Translations under genes and position numbers: made by a program
The notes under the pieces: model-generated
What the model saw: only the letters and a program-made list of their open reading frames with translations
What the model was told of the DNA's origin: nothing
The model's database searches: none
Origin: Parvularia atlantis
Lineage: Eukaryota; Opisthokonta; Rotosphaerida
NCBI GenBank assembly: GCA_943704415.1
Contig: CALSCO010002541.1
Span: 1 to 64,000 of the forward strand
Direction: 5' to 3'
Length of the DNA: 64,000 nucleotides
Shown: one piece after another, positions 11,991 to 24,239 of the stretch
Layout: every line of letters begins with the position of its first letter
Numbering within the stretch: position 1 is the first letter of the stretch

Positions 11991-12448
11991 TCACTTCTCT
12001 AGCACCTGCTTGGCCTCGTTGATCTTGGACGCGAGGTACGGCGACCCGCCTTTGTCCGGGTGGTTGAGCAGCATGATCCGCCGGTGAGCCTCCTTGACCT
12101 TGAGCTTGCTCACACCCTCGCTGCGCGGCGCCGTCGCTGTCAGTGCGGCGGCGGGCACAGCAGCACCGCCTCACACACCGCAGCCCGAGCACCTTGGCCG
12201 CCTCGCTGCGCGTCATCTTCTCCTCGAAGCCACCCTTGTAGTACGCCCGCGTGAAGACCGACTTGGGCGTGGCCTGCATGCACGCGTGAGCTGGCGGGCG
12301 GCGGCCGGCCGGGCGCCGCGCACCTGGTACACACGCAGCCCAAGGCGCAGCAGCGTCGCACCGGCCGCAATCGACGCGCCGATGATGAGCGGAGTCGTCT
12401 GTGCGCGCTTCAGCGCTGACGTCGAGCGCAGTCGCATGGACACACCAT
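11991..12448 (-). CDS. PAM18: PAM18/TIM14 J-domain subunit of the mitochondrial import motor
   Basis: Co-chaperone that stimulates mitochondrial Hsp70 at the TIM23 channel. A single N-terminal membrane segment ([16 protein letters not shown]) is followed by [17 protein letters not shown] and the J domain with the HPD motif in [18 protein letters not shown]. It ends [10 protein letters not shown]. The length is about that of human DNAJC19. The first exon appears to be only the ATG, followed by a 47-nt intron (12399-12445), which gives [14 protein letters not shown], exactly parallel to the human N terminus. The alternative is an in-frame ATG at 12437 that reads through that intron. Only 54 bp separate it from the divergent isoleucyl-tRNA synthetase gene. 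Confidence 0.92.
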
Positions 12449-12502
12449 GACACCCCCCAAGGTTGAGGCGAAGTTCGCCGCATTCGTCCATCACCGGCAC
12501 TA

Positions 12503-15500
12503 ATGGTGGCGAGGACACGCGGGCTCGCGACGGTCGCCGGCGCCGGGCCGGGCAGGGCGCTGGCCAAGTTGTACCAGGGCACACTCAACCTGCCCACGAC
12601 GGCGCTGCCGATGCACCACGACCCGATGCGCGTCGACCCGGCGCTGCGTGCGCGATGCACCCAGGCGCTGTACCGATGGCAGGACGAGACGCGCGCCGCG
12701 ATGCAGCCACACCCGTTTGTGCTGCACGACGGGCCGCCGTATGCCAACGGGCGCCCGCACGTGGGTGTGCCATCTCGCTTTTGTGCGCCCGATGCGAGCT
12801 CACGAGGCTGCTCACGCGTGCGTACGCCCAGGCCACGCGCTCAACCGCATCCTCAAGGACTTTGTCGTGCGCTTCCGGCTCATGCGCGGCGACCGCGTGA
12901 GGTGCGCGTGCGCGCGCGCTCGGGGGGTGCCGGCCGCCGATCGCCGTGCACCGACGAGCAGCATGGTGCCCGGTTGGGACTGCCACGGCCTGCCGATCGA
13001 GATCAAGGCGCTGGAGCGGCTCAAGGTTCCTCGCGGCGCCTCGGCGCGGCTCGCCCGGAAGCTGACGCTCGCCGCGCATGCCCGCCCGCTCAGGCCAGCG
13101 AGCGGTCTAGCCTCACGCCGGTGCAGATCCGCCAGCACGCGCGTGCGCTGTGAGCGCCCGCCGCCGCCCCGCCGGTCCGCCCAGCTGACATGCGCGCGCG
13201 TGCGGGCGCAGTGCGCTCGAGGCGATCGCGATACAACGCAGCGAGTTTATGGAGTGGGACCTGCTCGGCGAGTGGGAGCGGCCGTACCGCACGCTCGGTG
13301 CGCGTGTGCCGTGCTGGATGTGCCCTGACGCCGCTGCGCAGACGCCGAGTACGAGGCCGCGCAGATCGGCGTGTTTGGGCAGATGGTCGACGCCGGGCTG
13401 ATTTACCGCGACTTTAAGCCCGTGTACTGGTCGCCGTCGTCGCGGTGAGCGTACAGCGCCGCAGCCGTTGCGCTCGCTTACGCGCGGCACACCTGCAGCA
13501 CTGCGCTCGCCGAGGCCGAGCTGGAGTATGTCGATGACCACCGGTCCGAGTCTGTCTACGTCGGGCTGCCGGTCGACGGCCAGGCTGGTGTGCCGCGCGC
13601 GCGCGCGTGGCTGCTTGGTCGGTGCTGACGGCACGGGCGCAGACCTCGCGCTGCTCGTCTGGACGACGACGCCTTGGACCTTGCCCGCCAACCAGGCGCG
13701 GGCGCAGCACTGCACGAGCGGCCCGTCTGACTGCGCGGCGTGCAGGCAGTCGCGGTCAGCAGGGACATTGCGTACTGCGTGGCAGCGATCGAAGGCCGGC
13801 AGTACGTCGTCGCGCGGCCGCTGCTGGACGAGCTCAGCCGGCGGATCGGCCAGCCGGTGTCGTTTGCGCGCGAGCTGGACGGTGCACGCGCGCGTGCTCG
13901 CCGCGGGGCCCGGCGTGTTGACGTGACCCTGCGGGCCAGTCGAAGATCTGCTACGCATGCGATACTGCCACCCGTTCAACGGCGCGCCGCATCCCGTGCT
14001 CGCCGGGGCGCACGTGAGCGACGCGACAGGCACCGGTGCGCGGTGCTTGGCTGCGCGGTGCGCGGTGCCGACGTCATGACCGCCGACAGGGCTCGTGCAC
14101 AGTGCACCCGCGCACGGCTTAGAGGACTACAAGCTGTGCCGCGAGCACGGCATCGGCATCGAGGCCAATCTAGGCACGGAGCGCGCGCACAGGTGGTCAG
14201 ACGCTAACCCCGCCGCTGCCGTAGTCGACGACCTTGGACGGTTCAACGAAGCCGCTGGTCCCGAGCTGCGCGGCCACAGCATCCACGGCGAGGGGACGCA
14301 GACCGTGCTGCGGCTGCTGACCGAGCGCGCCCTGCTGCTCAAGCACGTGCCCTTCCTGCACCGCTACCCGTACGACTGGCGCACAAAGAAACCGGTGATC
14401 CTGCGGTGCGGCACTCGCACTGTATGCTGCCCCGCGCGCGCGCGCGCGCTCACGCCTCCAACAGGGCCACGGCGCAGTGGTTCTGCAGCCTCAGCGCGCT
14501 CAAAGACGCGGCCGTACGCGAGGCATCGCGCCTGACCGTCGTGCCGCCCGTGTGTGCGTGCACGACGCGCATCGCCGACCGCGATGCACACGACAACTCA
14601 CGGCGATCGCTCACTGACAGCGCTAAACCGCCTGTCGGCGATGCTCGCGGGGCGCGACGACTGGTGCATCTCCCGTCAGCGGGCCTGGGGCGTGCCCATC
14701 CCGGTCTTCTACCGCATCGACACTGGTGCGACGCAGTCTTCGCAACGGGCCTTTGTCTGACGCGCGGACGCGTTCGCAGGTGAATCGCTCCTGACACGCG
14801 AGAGCGTGCAGCACGTTCAGCGCGTCTTTGCCGAGCAGGGCGGCAGCGACTGCTGGTGCGCCCATTGTGCCGCAACGCACGCAGCCGCCGCGCCGCGCAC
14901 CCACCGCGCTGCTGCGCACGCAGGTGGACTCTGCCTCTGGACGATCTGCTGCCGCCGAGCCACCGCGCGCAGGCCGCCTCGTACCGCCGCGTGCGCACCT
15001 CGCAGCGCTCTCTCCTGAGCGCTCACCCGCGACGCGCATGCTCCAGGGCGACGACACGATGGACGTCTGGTTTGACAGCGGCGTGTCGTGGTCGGCGCTC
15101 TGTGACCGTCTTGGCCAGCCGCGCGAGGTGTGTGCGCCCCTGCATCAGCCGACGGGGTGCCGCTCAGCACACGCGGCGCGCAGACGTTCGCTTCGGACGT
15201 GCTGCTCGAGGGCTCCGACCAGCACCGCGGCTGGTTCCAGTCGAGTCTGCTGACATCCGTGGCTGCGCGGGTGCGGTTGCGCGCGCAGCCGTGTGTGTGT
15301 GAGTGCGAAGGCTGACGACCGCCGGCGCGCACAGGGCTTTGCTCCGTATCGCAAGCTCATCACGCATGGCTTTGTCCTGGACGCCGACGGCCGCAAGATG
15401 TCCAAATCGCTTGGCAATATCATCGAGCCTAACATGATCATCCTCGGCGGCAAGGTGCGCGGGCGGCGGTGCGCCGGCACGGCCGACCTGCCGCCGCCGC

Positions 15501-16810
15501 ACACAGGACAAGAAGCGGCAGCCGGCGTACGGCGTGGACGTGCTGCGGTTGTGGGTCGCGTCGACCGAGTACACGAGCGACGTGGCCATCGGCCCGGTCA
15601 TCCTAGGTCCTGCGGCAGCGCACGGCGCACGGTGCGGAAGCTGACGCGTCTGCGGGTGCGCGCAGACACCGTAAACGAGAGCTTCCGCAAGATCCGCAAC
15701 ACCATGCGCTTCATGCTCGGCAACCTGCACGACTTTGCCGACGGCGAGCACGCGCGCGACCATGCCTCACTCTGGCCAGGTGCGCCTCTCTGCACGGCCG
15801 CGTGCCCGCTGACCCGCGGGCGGGCGCAGTGGACCGCTACATGCTGCACCTCCTGGCGGAGCTCGTGGCGGGCATGACGCGCGACATGGAGCACCACGCC
15901 TACCACCGCGTGCACACGGACCTCGCGTACTTTGCGTCGGTCAAGGCGCGTGCACAGCGGGCGCCGCCGACGCGACGGCTCACGCGCGCCCCGTAGCTGT
16001 CGTCGTTCTACTTCAACATAGTCAAGGACCGCCTATACGCTGACGCCAGCAACAGCCACTCTCGTCGTGCTGCGCAGCGCGTGTTGTTTGAGGTGCGCCC
16101 ACGCGCGTTCTGCCTGTTTGGCGCGCGCGCGCGCGCTGAGGCCCGCACAGGTGCTGCACGCGCTGAACCGCGCCGCTGCGGTCCTCGTGCCCGCGACGGC
16201 TGAAAGCGTGTACGAACACTACCGCCGGTGTCTGGCCGAGCCGCTGCCGAGCGTCGCAATGCACGGGTGGCCGCAGCCGGTGCGTGGCCCGCGGTGCCGG
16301 TGGGCCGCGCCCGACCGCCGTCGTCGCCGTCGTCGCAGCCGACAGCGTGGACCGATTCGGCCCTGGCGGAGCGCTTTGGCCATCTCGTCGACCTGCGCGA
16401 CACCGTGCTCGCGGCGATCGAGAGCCAGCGCGCGCAGGGGCACGTCGCGCGCCTGCTGCTTGCCGGCCTTGACCCGGGCCGCACAGCGTGTTCACGATGT
16501 CGCAGCAGACCGACATCGTTGTCCGCGTGCCCAGCAGCGCGTCCGTCGCGGCCTGCCTAGACGGTGCGCCGGCTACCCTGACGCCCGCCGCTGAGCGCTG
16601 ATGCTTTGCATAGAGCTCGACAACGACGCCCACCTGTTCTTTGGCGTGGCGCGCGTGGCCTTTGAGCGCGCGCCGTCCGACGCGTCCGTCAGCGTCGCAG
16701 TGGCGCCGGCGCGTGCACACAAGTGCCCGCGCTGCTGGAACTACCACAGCGCTTCTGAGACGGCGCTGTGTGTGCGCTGTACCCCGCTCGTACCAGCCGC
16801 GGCGTGTTGA
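12503..16810 (+). CDS. IARS2: Isoleucyl-tRNA synthetase, mitochondrial type
   Basis: Class I synthetase that charges tRNA-Ile. Conserved blocks in order: [15 protein letters not shown], the HIGH-type motif in [31 protein letters not shown], editing-domain [16 protein letters not shown] and [61 protein letters not shown] and the KMSKS loop ([17 protein letters not shown], near 15400). A C-terminal zinc ribbon [13 protein letters not shown] follows (about 16720-16780). The bacterial-type architecture and basic leader ([17 protein letters not shown]) mark it as the organellar enzyme. About 20 exons; those between 13880 and 14100 are the least certain. It faces PAM18 head to head. Confidence 0.93.
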
Positions 16811-16867
16811 ACTGAAAGTTGCCAGAGACACGAAAGCACACGGTCGGCGGGCACTCGTGACCGTCCG

Positions 16868-18790
16868 TCAGGTTGCGAAGGTCTTGAGCGTCGTTGTCAG
16901 CTCCGCAAGGCTCGCTGCCACGAGCCACGTGTAGACCTCATCGGGCGACCACTGGTCCGCGTGCTCGAACGCGCCTGGCAACGCGCGGCTCGTGAGCAGC
17001 AGCTGACTCGGTTTTCACCGTGATCTGCGTGCCACACACGTGCACACTCACAGCCACGCGGTCGAGTCGGCCAGCTTGGCGGCGACGAAGGGCAGCAGCT
17101 GCTGGTGGGCCGTCTGCATGCTCTCGATCTCGACCTTGAAGCCGCCCGCGAGAATCGTGCGCATCTCGTCCCTACCGCCGCGCTCAAGTTTAGTCACAGT
17201 GCACGGAGCGGGCTGGCGTGCGCGCGCACCGCCAGACGTCGCGCGTGCGCGGGCTCTTGATCAGGTTGGCGAGCATGGTGCGGTCGCGCGGCGTGAGGGC
17301 GAGGCGCTGCATCGGCGCAGTGCCGGCCGCGTCGGGGCTGTGCACGCCGATCCAGCGCACGCTAAACGGCGCGTCGAGGCTGAGCAGCCGCTCGTGGTGT
17401 GCGTTGGCCGCAACACCGGCGGTCCTGCGACGCTTGAGCGGCGGCGGCCCTCCGGCTGCTGCTGGTGCTGTCGCGGCGGCGGTCGTGGGCGTCTGAGTGG
17501 CAACATAGTCGTGCAGGATGGCCAGGCCGGCCGGGTCATAGTCGACGAGAACGAGCACGGGGACGTGCGGGACACGGCGGTTGATAAGGGCAAGCAGCCG
17601 CCGCGTGGCCAGGTCGGCAAATCCCTTGCCCTGCGTGCACGCGCGCGTTCAGCGCCTAGGCTCGCGCCCCCAGAACGCACCCACGTGCCGTCATCGCGAT
17701 GCACGGCCGGAAAGTCTGCAGGAGGTGCTCGTCGAGCAGCGCGTGGAAGACGGCATCCTTCTCCAGCACGAGCACAAAGCGCAAGTCGAGCGGCACAATC
17801 ACGTCTGCCGCACGCGCCGCTCGTCAGCCGCGCGCCGGTGACCGCGGCAGTGGCGGCCGCGGCGCACCGTCGACGTCGGTGATCCACTGCGGGTCGACGA
17901 GCTGCGGCCGGTGTGCAGCGCCGCAGTCGACCACGGCGCGGGTCTCGCGCATGACCAAATGCAGCTCGCCCGCGACCATGCCCTTGGCGCTCGCCATCTG
18001 CGCGCTAGCGCGTGTGTGCGCGTGCCCCGGCCGAGCACGCGCGCGCGCACGACGTTGAGCTGGTGCCGCGCGCAGTTGAGCTGTCGTGCGAGCAGCTCGA
18101 TGGCCGCGTCCGACGTCGCCTGCGTCCGGAACAGCTTCGGGTCCATGTAGAAGACGTCGCTGGGCACCACCCTCGTCACGTCAGTGTGCGCGCACGCTGG
18201 CGCAGCGGCGCGACGGGGGGGGGGGCACCGCTTGGACGCGATGCTGCCCGTGCACACGAGGCCATGCACGATGCTCGCGACGCGCAGGCGGACCGCTGGA
18301 CGTCGTGCCGCGCGTCAGCGGCAGTATCAGCGCAGGAGGGTGTCCGCGGCGCGCACCGGTGCGGCGCTCGGCCGGCTCGGCGGGCACGAAAGAGCGCGCT
18401 GGCCCGAGCACGGCCCGGCTGCCCGACGACGGCGCATCCGCGATCGATCAAAAACTGCATGTTGAGCCGTCGTTTGCGCACCCGACACGCTTGCCCGGCG
18501 GACACAGGTGCAGCAGCTCGGCGTCAGGGCGCTCGGTGACCGATGCGACGAGCTGTAACAGCAGGTCCAGGACCATCTCCTCCAGCGCGACCCTGCGCAG
18601 GCGGTTTCAGTTAAGTCCGCCGTGGCGCGCGACGGGCGCACATGATCGACAGCGCGGCAGGCACGACGGCATCGCCCTCGTCTCGCGCGTCCGGCGAGCT
18701 CTCCTCGCTCGCCACCACCGCGTCCGACTGCTCGCCCCAGCTCGCGGCCGCGTCGAGCTCGAGCGCCTCGACCGACGCGTCGAGTTCCAT
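16868..18790 (-). CDS. SPO11: SPO11 meiotic double-strand-break enzyme (Top6A-like)
   Basis: Topoisomerase VI A-like transesterase that starts meiotic recombination. The 5Y-CAP catalytic tyrosine is in SDVFYMDPKLF (about 18150). LNVV..SAKGMVAGELHLVM follows, then the Toprim metal-binding stretch: EKDAVFHALLDE (glutamate), KGFADLATRRLL and VLVLVDYDPAGLAIL (Asp-x-Asp). The family C-terminal region contains WRDEMRTILAGGFKVEIESM. A 63-nt intron splices VRLRVASIVHGLV to its upstream exon. The junction near 17650-17700 is hard to resolve with normal donors. The protein may stop at 17048, or a GTGAGT intron may extend it by about 45 residues with a SAM-like WSPDEVYTWL to 16868. The latter leaves a 57-bp convergent gap, typical of this window. 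Confidence 0.88.
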
Positions 18791-20385
18791 ACAGTGTCAC
18801 TTGCAGCCGAATTGACATTGGTACATACAGCTCTCCGATGGTACGCACACCGGCATGGCCGTCGGCCACGTGGCGCCCCGCTCGTGATGAGCTCTTTGCC
18901 TGCAGACCCCGCGCCGGCGACGTGCCCTCGGGCGCTCGCCGGCCGGGCGCGACGGCCCCCGCGGCCGATGACTGTTTTGCACTCGCAAAGACTATTGTTT
19001 AAGGAATTCCTCGTTTCTGAAGCGCCCTCTCGCGTCTGCGCCTGCTTCCTGTGGTCGTCTTGCACTGCGACTGACCTCGCCCCGGCCGCGCCTCGCAGGA
19101 CCGGCGCCGTGGCCCCGCAGCTCGTCTGGCGTGTGCGACGTGAGCGGTGCGTGGAGATTCCTGGCCTACCTCCCCCTGCGCCGCTCGCTCTCGCGGGACG
19201 CGACATGAGGATACCTGTGCCAACACCACTTTTTCGACGTGAGCCGCTCGCGCGGCCCGTGACCGAGACTTGCCACACATACATGCATCACCATCTGATC
19301 GCCCCGCCCCTCGCACTGCCCACCTCGCTCCGCCTTTGCCTCGCCGCATCGCCCGCCAGCTAAACCGCGTTGGGCTCACGCAGGTCACCCGGTGCGTTGA
19401 GACGCGGGCGCGCGCGGGCGCGCGCGCGGGAGAAGCATCCATTATCTGCGGGCCGGCGGTCACCTCGTGCTGTGCGCCGCTAAACTGGGATGCGAGATCC
19501 GTTGCTGCTCTCTTCCCGTCTCTCCGCACGCGGTCGCATCCGCGTCTTCTGATGCCCGCATCCTCCGGCAGCCCGGCAGAGCGAGACCGCGAACCACACC
19601 GCGAGCGGACGGGTGCGTGTACAGTACACCAGCCCCCTCCCTTGCCCGCTCGCTCGCTCGACCGTGATGCCTCTTGCAAATCCGTGTTTCACCTGAGCGC
19701 TTTACTGCGTGACGACAACCTACTCTTTCTTTTGCACCTGAGTCTTTTCCCCTGCCCGCCGCCCGCGTCGCCGCGCTCGCTTGCCGTGCACACGTGCCGC
19801 TGACGTCGCACACGGTTGCAGGTGTGCCCATGCAGCCATTCCCCCGTGCGATGGAGCGATGAGGTGCGCCGCACTCGCGCTCTCTTCTCTCGCGTGCACA
19901 CGCGGCGGCCACCCTCCTCCTGATGACACAAGTTCTATCCATTCTATGACGGGCGTGGGCGTGCCTCGGGTCGCGCCGAGGCTGGGCGGGCTGGGCTGCG
20001 CGTGCTCGCGCTCTGTTCTAGAGCGCGGGCTAGTCGCCGGTCTGGCCTGCCTGCTGCTGCGTGGCGGAGCCCTGGGGTGCCCAGCAGGAACAAATTTTGG
20101 ACATCTGACCCCTTGGCTTGCCGCGCTTGCTGCTGTTGCTGTTGCTGTTTACTCCTTTGCTCGGCATACGACCGCGGTTGACGCGCCACGACGGGCGCCA
20201 CGGCGGGCGCAGACGCTCTGCACGACCGGCGGCGGGCACCGCGTCGCTCGACGCCTCGCCCTTCAGGAGCGTTGCGCGCCGACCTCCGATGAGGTGACGA
20301 CACAATGGTGTGCGGTGCGGGGGGCCGCACAACTGCTGCCGCTGCTGCACCAAGCATCACGGGCATCACGGGCATCTCGTGTGTC
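18791..20385. other. Gap of 1.6 kb without a recognised gene
   Basis: Base composition is visibly less GC-rich here, with pyrimidine-rich stretches (for example around 19720-19770), and no protein family is recognisable in any frame. It lies between two minus-strand genes, where the alternating pattern would predict a plus-strand gene. The plus strand from ATG 18887 reads 49 codons to a good intron-like segment (19034-19098: GTCTGCG donor, CTGAC, CGCAG). The continuation then stops after 14 codons. I do not call it a gene. Confidence 0.45.
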
Positions 20386-22591
20386 TTATGTGTTCACGGT
20401 CGAGTACAATGCGCGGTCGATCTGTGCAAAGAGATGCCCGACCTGCCCGACCGCCTCCGCGTCGCCGCCAAACGCGTCCGTCTGCAGGTCCTGCAGCTTG
20501 CCCCGCAGCCCGCGCAGCGTGTTGGCCATGCGCTGCGCCTTGCTGACCATGTGCGGCTCGCGGCTGTGCGTCACCGACCAGAAGTGCCGGAGCACCTCGG
20601 AGACGGCCAGGTGTTGCGTCGCGACGAGCGCACGGGCACGCAGGGCGGCCGGGCCCGGCACCTGGGCCGCCCGCCCGCCGCGCTCGCCGGCAAACAGGCG
20701 CGCCAACGTGGCCTCGACCGCTGCGGCCTCGAGCTGCACCGTCGGCAGCGAGGGCTGCCACCCGGCAAACATCTGGATGATGCGCTGCGTCTTGTTGATC
20801 GACTCCTGCCGCCGAGTCGTGAGCCGCTGCCCGAGCCGCACGTGCGCAGCAGCGCACGCACCTGGATGTCGGCGGCCCTCGCGGCGATTATGGCGGCCGA
20901 CGCCACGCCGTCCCCCGCGTCCCCAGCCCCGTCCGCCGGCCCTGCCGACGCCTCAAAGTACTTGGCCGGCTCGGGAATCACCAGGCTCTCCTCGACCGAC
21001 GGCGCTGGCGCCGCTAGGTCGTCCAGGCGCAGCTCGTCCTCAAAGAGGTCGCGCGAGCCTGGAGCGCCCGCGCAACCGCTCCGTGTAAGCTGTCCGCCTC
21101 AACAGCCGCGCACACGCACGCACCCGATGCCGACGCTGCCGGCGCGGGCGCGTCTTGGGCAATGCTCTTGAGCACCATTGATGCGTGGCGCAGGAACCGC
21201 CGCGTCGTGGACGTGATCGAGCCGCCCTGCATCGTCGAGTCGACGCGGTTGCCGATGTCCTGAGGTTTGCGTGTGGGGGCCGGGCGGTGCGCAAGCACGC
21301 GCACACGCACCTCTAAGTGGTCCTCCTGCGTGGCCGTCAGATCAAGCGTGACGTCAAAGTCGACCCTGCGCTTCTTGGCTTCTTGCTCTGCCGCCAGCGT
21401 CGCACGGTCAGCACTCCGGTCAGCACTCCGGTCGCGCGCAGCAGCGCACGCCGCACCTTCGGCCTCGATCTCGCGCTGGTACTTGTCAAACAGGTCGTCT
21501 TCGGCGCCGGCCGCTCCAGGCCGCCGCTTGTCGCGCTCGCGGTCACGGTAAAAGTACTGCGACTGCACAAACTTGCGCCAAAACTCGCTCTCGGAGAGCT
21601 TGTCGGGCACGTAGTCCTTGTACGCGCGCGCGACTGGGGGTTTGCGCATGCTGTCAGCCAACGGTAGCAGCCAGCAAGCGACGGCAGCGCGCGCACCGGC
21701 CGGGTACTGCTGCAGGATCGCGTGGATGATGCGCGGCGTGAACTCGTAGTTGATCTGCGTCGCCGACCCCTCTGAGACCGGCCGCACGTCCACGAGCGCC
21801 GACGGGATGCCCTTGAGCTGGCTCTGCTTGGGCATGTACTTGTCAAGGATGTGCTGTGCCGACGCGGCGCGACGCCGGTTGAGTGGCGCCCATGTGCCGC
21901 GTGCTGCCAAGGCACCTTGCGCGACGACCAAAAATCCTCCTCAGACACGATCTTGCCGACGACGAGCTCCATGTGCAGCTTCTGCAGCTGAGCACACGTC
22001 AGCGGGCGGTTGCGCGCTGTCGCGTGTGAGTGCACGCACGTCCTTGTTTTGTGTCAGCGCCTGGATGCGCGCTTGGACGATCGTGTCGTTGAGCTTGCGC
22101 GCGGACGCGGCTGCGCCCGGCGTGGCAGGCGTCGCGGGCGTGACGGGCGTCGCCGGTGATACGGGGCTGGTGATCTTGCGCGCGGCGAGCTGTGCCGACG
22201 CACCGTGAGCCGCGCCGCAAGGAGCAGCAGGCACAACGCGCACGGCCTGCGTCAGTTGGTCCTTGATCGCGTCGCGGTCGGCGTGCGCGCTCGGACCCTC
22301 GAAGCCAAACAGGTGCTCGCGCGAGTCCGCCACGGGCTCGCTTAGCGTCAGCTTGAGCAGCACCTTGGCGCTCGAGGCCGCGTTCACGGCTTGCGCTGCC
22401 CGTGAGCCGGCCGTCAGCGAGTGCGCCCGGCTTGCGCCCGGCCGCCTGCGCCTACCGAGCACGATGTCGTACGGCAGTGACAGCTCCGCGGCCGCGCCCG
22501 GCTGCGGCGCCCACACGAGCCGCGTCGGCGTCGCCGTGAGCACGCCCGCGCGCTTGCGCGTCGTCGCCGCAACGCTGACGAGCGCGGCCAT
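20386..22591 (-). CDS. TFB1: TFIIH core subunit p62/TFB1
   Basis: Subunit of TFIIH, used in RNA polymerase II initiation and nucleotide excision repair. The N-terminal PH-like domain spans MAALVSVAATTRKRAGVL to LTLSEPVADSREHLFGFEG. First BSD domain: LHMELVVGKIVSEEDFWSSR. Second BSD domain: DYVPDKLSESEFWRKFVQSQ followed by YFYRDRE. The C-terminal helical region (LARLFAGERGG, HFWSVTHSREPHMVSKAQRM, LGKLQ-type coil) ends at TAA 20386. This is the family's usual layout and size. A Pro/Thr/Ala repeat linker (TPVTPATPATPG) joins the PH and first BSD domains. It is divergent from the CASTOR-like gene across 103 bp. Confidence 0.92.
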
Positions 22592-22694
22592 GATTGTGTG
22601 ACAGCCGCTGCCGCCGCCGAGCGCCGGCTGCGGGACACTGACGGCGCGCGGGTCCGCCGCACGCGACAGACGCGCGCGCACGGGGGAGAACGAC

Positions 22695-24134
22695 ATGGAC
22701 CTGAACGTGCTGCCGTACTGGCTGCGCCTCGCGAGCCTTCCGCGCGCGCGCCTCGCGCCGTACACGCACCACCTGCTCAAGTTCCTGCTCTTCCCGACCG
22801 AGTGCGTGCGCGCGCGCGCGCGGGTGCATGCGCGCGTGCGTGTGTGTGCACTGTGCTGATGGCACCGCGCATGCGGCGTGTGCGGCGTGCACGTCAGACC
22901 CGGCCGCTTCATCAGCTTCACCGAGACGGCCGACGAGATCTCGCTCATCCTCGAGGACGCCTACCTGGCCGAGATGGCGCGCGAGACCACGCCCGAGTGG
23001 CTCGACGTCGAGCCAATGACGTGGCGCGCGCTGCAGCTCGTCGTGGGCACGGCCGGGCAGAGTGCGCCCGCCGCCCTCGTCAGCGCATTCTTTCTTTTCA
23101 CGTGCTGACGCGACATTTTCAGCCGCCAGCGGCATCGTGAGCTCGCTGGCCACGCCGCTCGCCGCGCACGGCATCTCCATCTTCCAGCTGTCGACGTACG
23201 ACTCGGACTACGCACTGGTGGGCGGCACGCGTGCACGCTCGGTCACGCCGCGGTTGGTGATGACGCGACGCGCAGATCGAGGAGCCCAAGCTCGAGGCCG
23301 CCCTTGCGGCGCTCAAGGCTGAGCTCGATGTCAACATTGTGCTGCTGGATAGGGCGGACGATGCGGAGCGCTCCGACCACGACGCTGACGCTGCCGCGTC
23401 TGACGGCGCCGGACCGCGCAGCATACGCAACGCGCCCGAGTCAGCGGTGCCCTCGGCCGTGCGTCTCCCGCCGCGTCGTGTGCTGCGCTGACGGAGCGGG
23501 TGCTCGCTGCGCCGTTGCAGAGCGGGTCGCTGCTGTCGACCTCGCCGCAGCAGCGCAAGCACCGGCCGTTCACCGTCACGCGGCACCAGATATATCTCGC
23601 GAGCATCGACCGCGACAACCTCGAGCAGCTCTCGGGCGTGCTCACGCGGCTCATCTTCTACACGTCCAAGTGCGCGCTGGCGCCGCTCACGCAGGCGCAC
23701 AGCGCTCACGCCTCGCACAGGCAGCGCTTCTTCTCGTTCACGCGCAACGACGAACTCATCTCGATCATCGTCGACACTGAGGCCTACGCCCTCTTCCCCG
23801 AGACCTCGATCAACGTCTACCCGGAGGAGCGCGTGGTCGTGCGCGTGGCCGACGGGCCGCTGGGCTTTGGTGCGTGCGCGCGCTTCGGTCGATCGGCGCT
23901 GACGCATGTGGCGCAACAGAGGAGTGCGGCATCGTCGCCGACTTTGCCCAGGCCCTGGCCGACGAGAAGATCTCGATCTTCTACGTCTCGACGTTCCTGA
24001 CGGACTACGTCCTCGTGCGTGCACTCGCACCGCGCCTTTGCCGCCGCGCTCATACAGCGGCGCGCACGCAGATCTGCACCACGGACATGCCGCGTGCCGC
24101 GCAAGCGCTCACGCGGCGGTTCAGCGCAATATGA
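22695..24134 (+). CDS. CASTOR-like arginine-sensor homologue (ACT domains)
   Basis: In mammals CASTOR1/2 bind arginine through ACT-type domains and restrain GATOR2, so they report arginine to mTORC1. Here the order of blocks is the same: MDLNVLPYWLRLASLPRARL with LLKFLLFP, RFISFTETADEISLILED, SGIVSSLATPLAAHGISIF then STYDSDYALV, a linker, ASIDRDNLEQLSGVLTRLIF, RFFSFTRNDELISIIVDTE, then GFxECGIVADFAQALADEKI and STFLTDYVLV. The paired ST(Y/F)xxD motifs align with the arginine-contacting strands of CASTOR1, including the Asp in the second copy. The last exon begins ICTTDMPRAAQAL. About seven exons. Whether it binds arginine is inference. Confidence 0.88.
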
Positions 24135-24239
24135 CATCGCATTCTGTCAATGTTTGTTCACGGAGCAAGCACACACACAACTTCATCGCTTGACGCTCGT
24201 GGCGGACGTCTGCGCCAGGTTGCTGGTGTGCGCAGCGTC

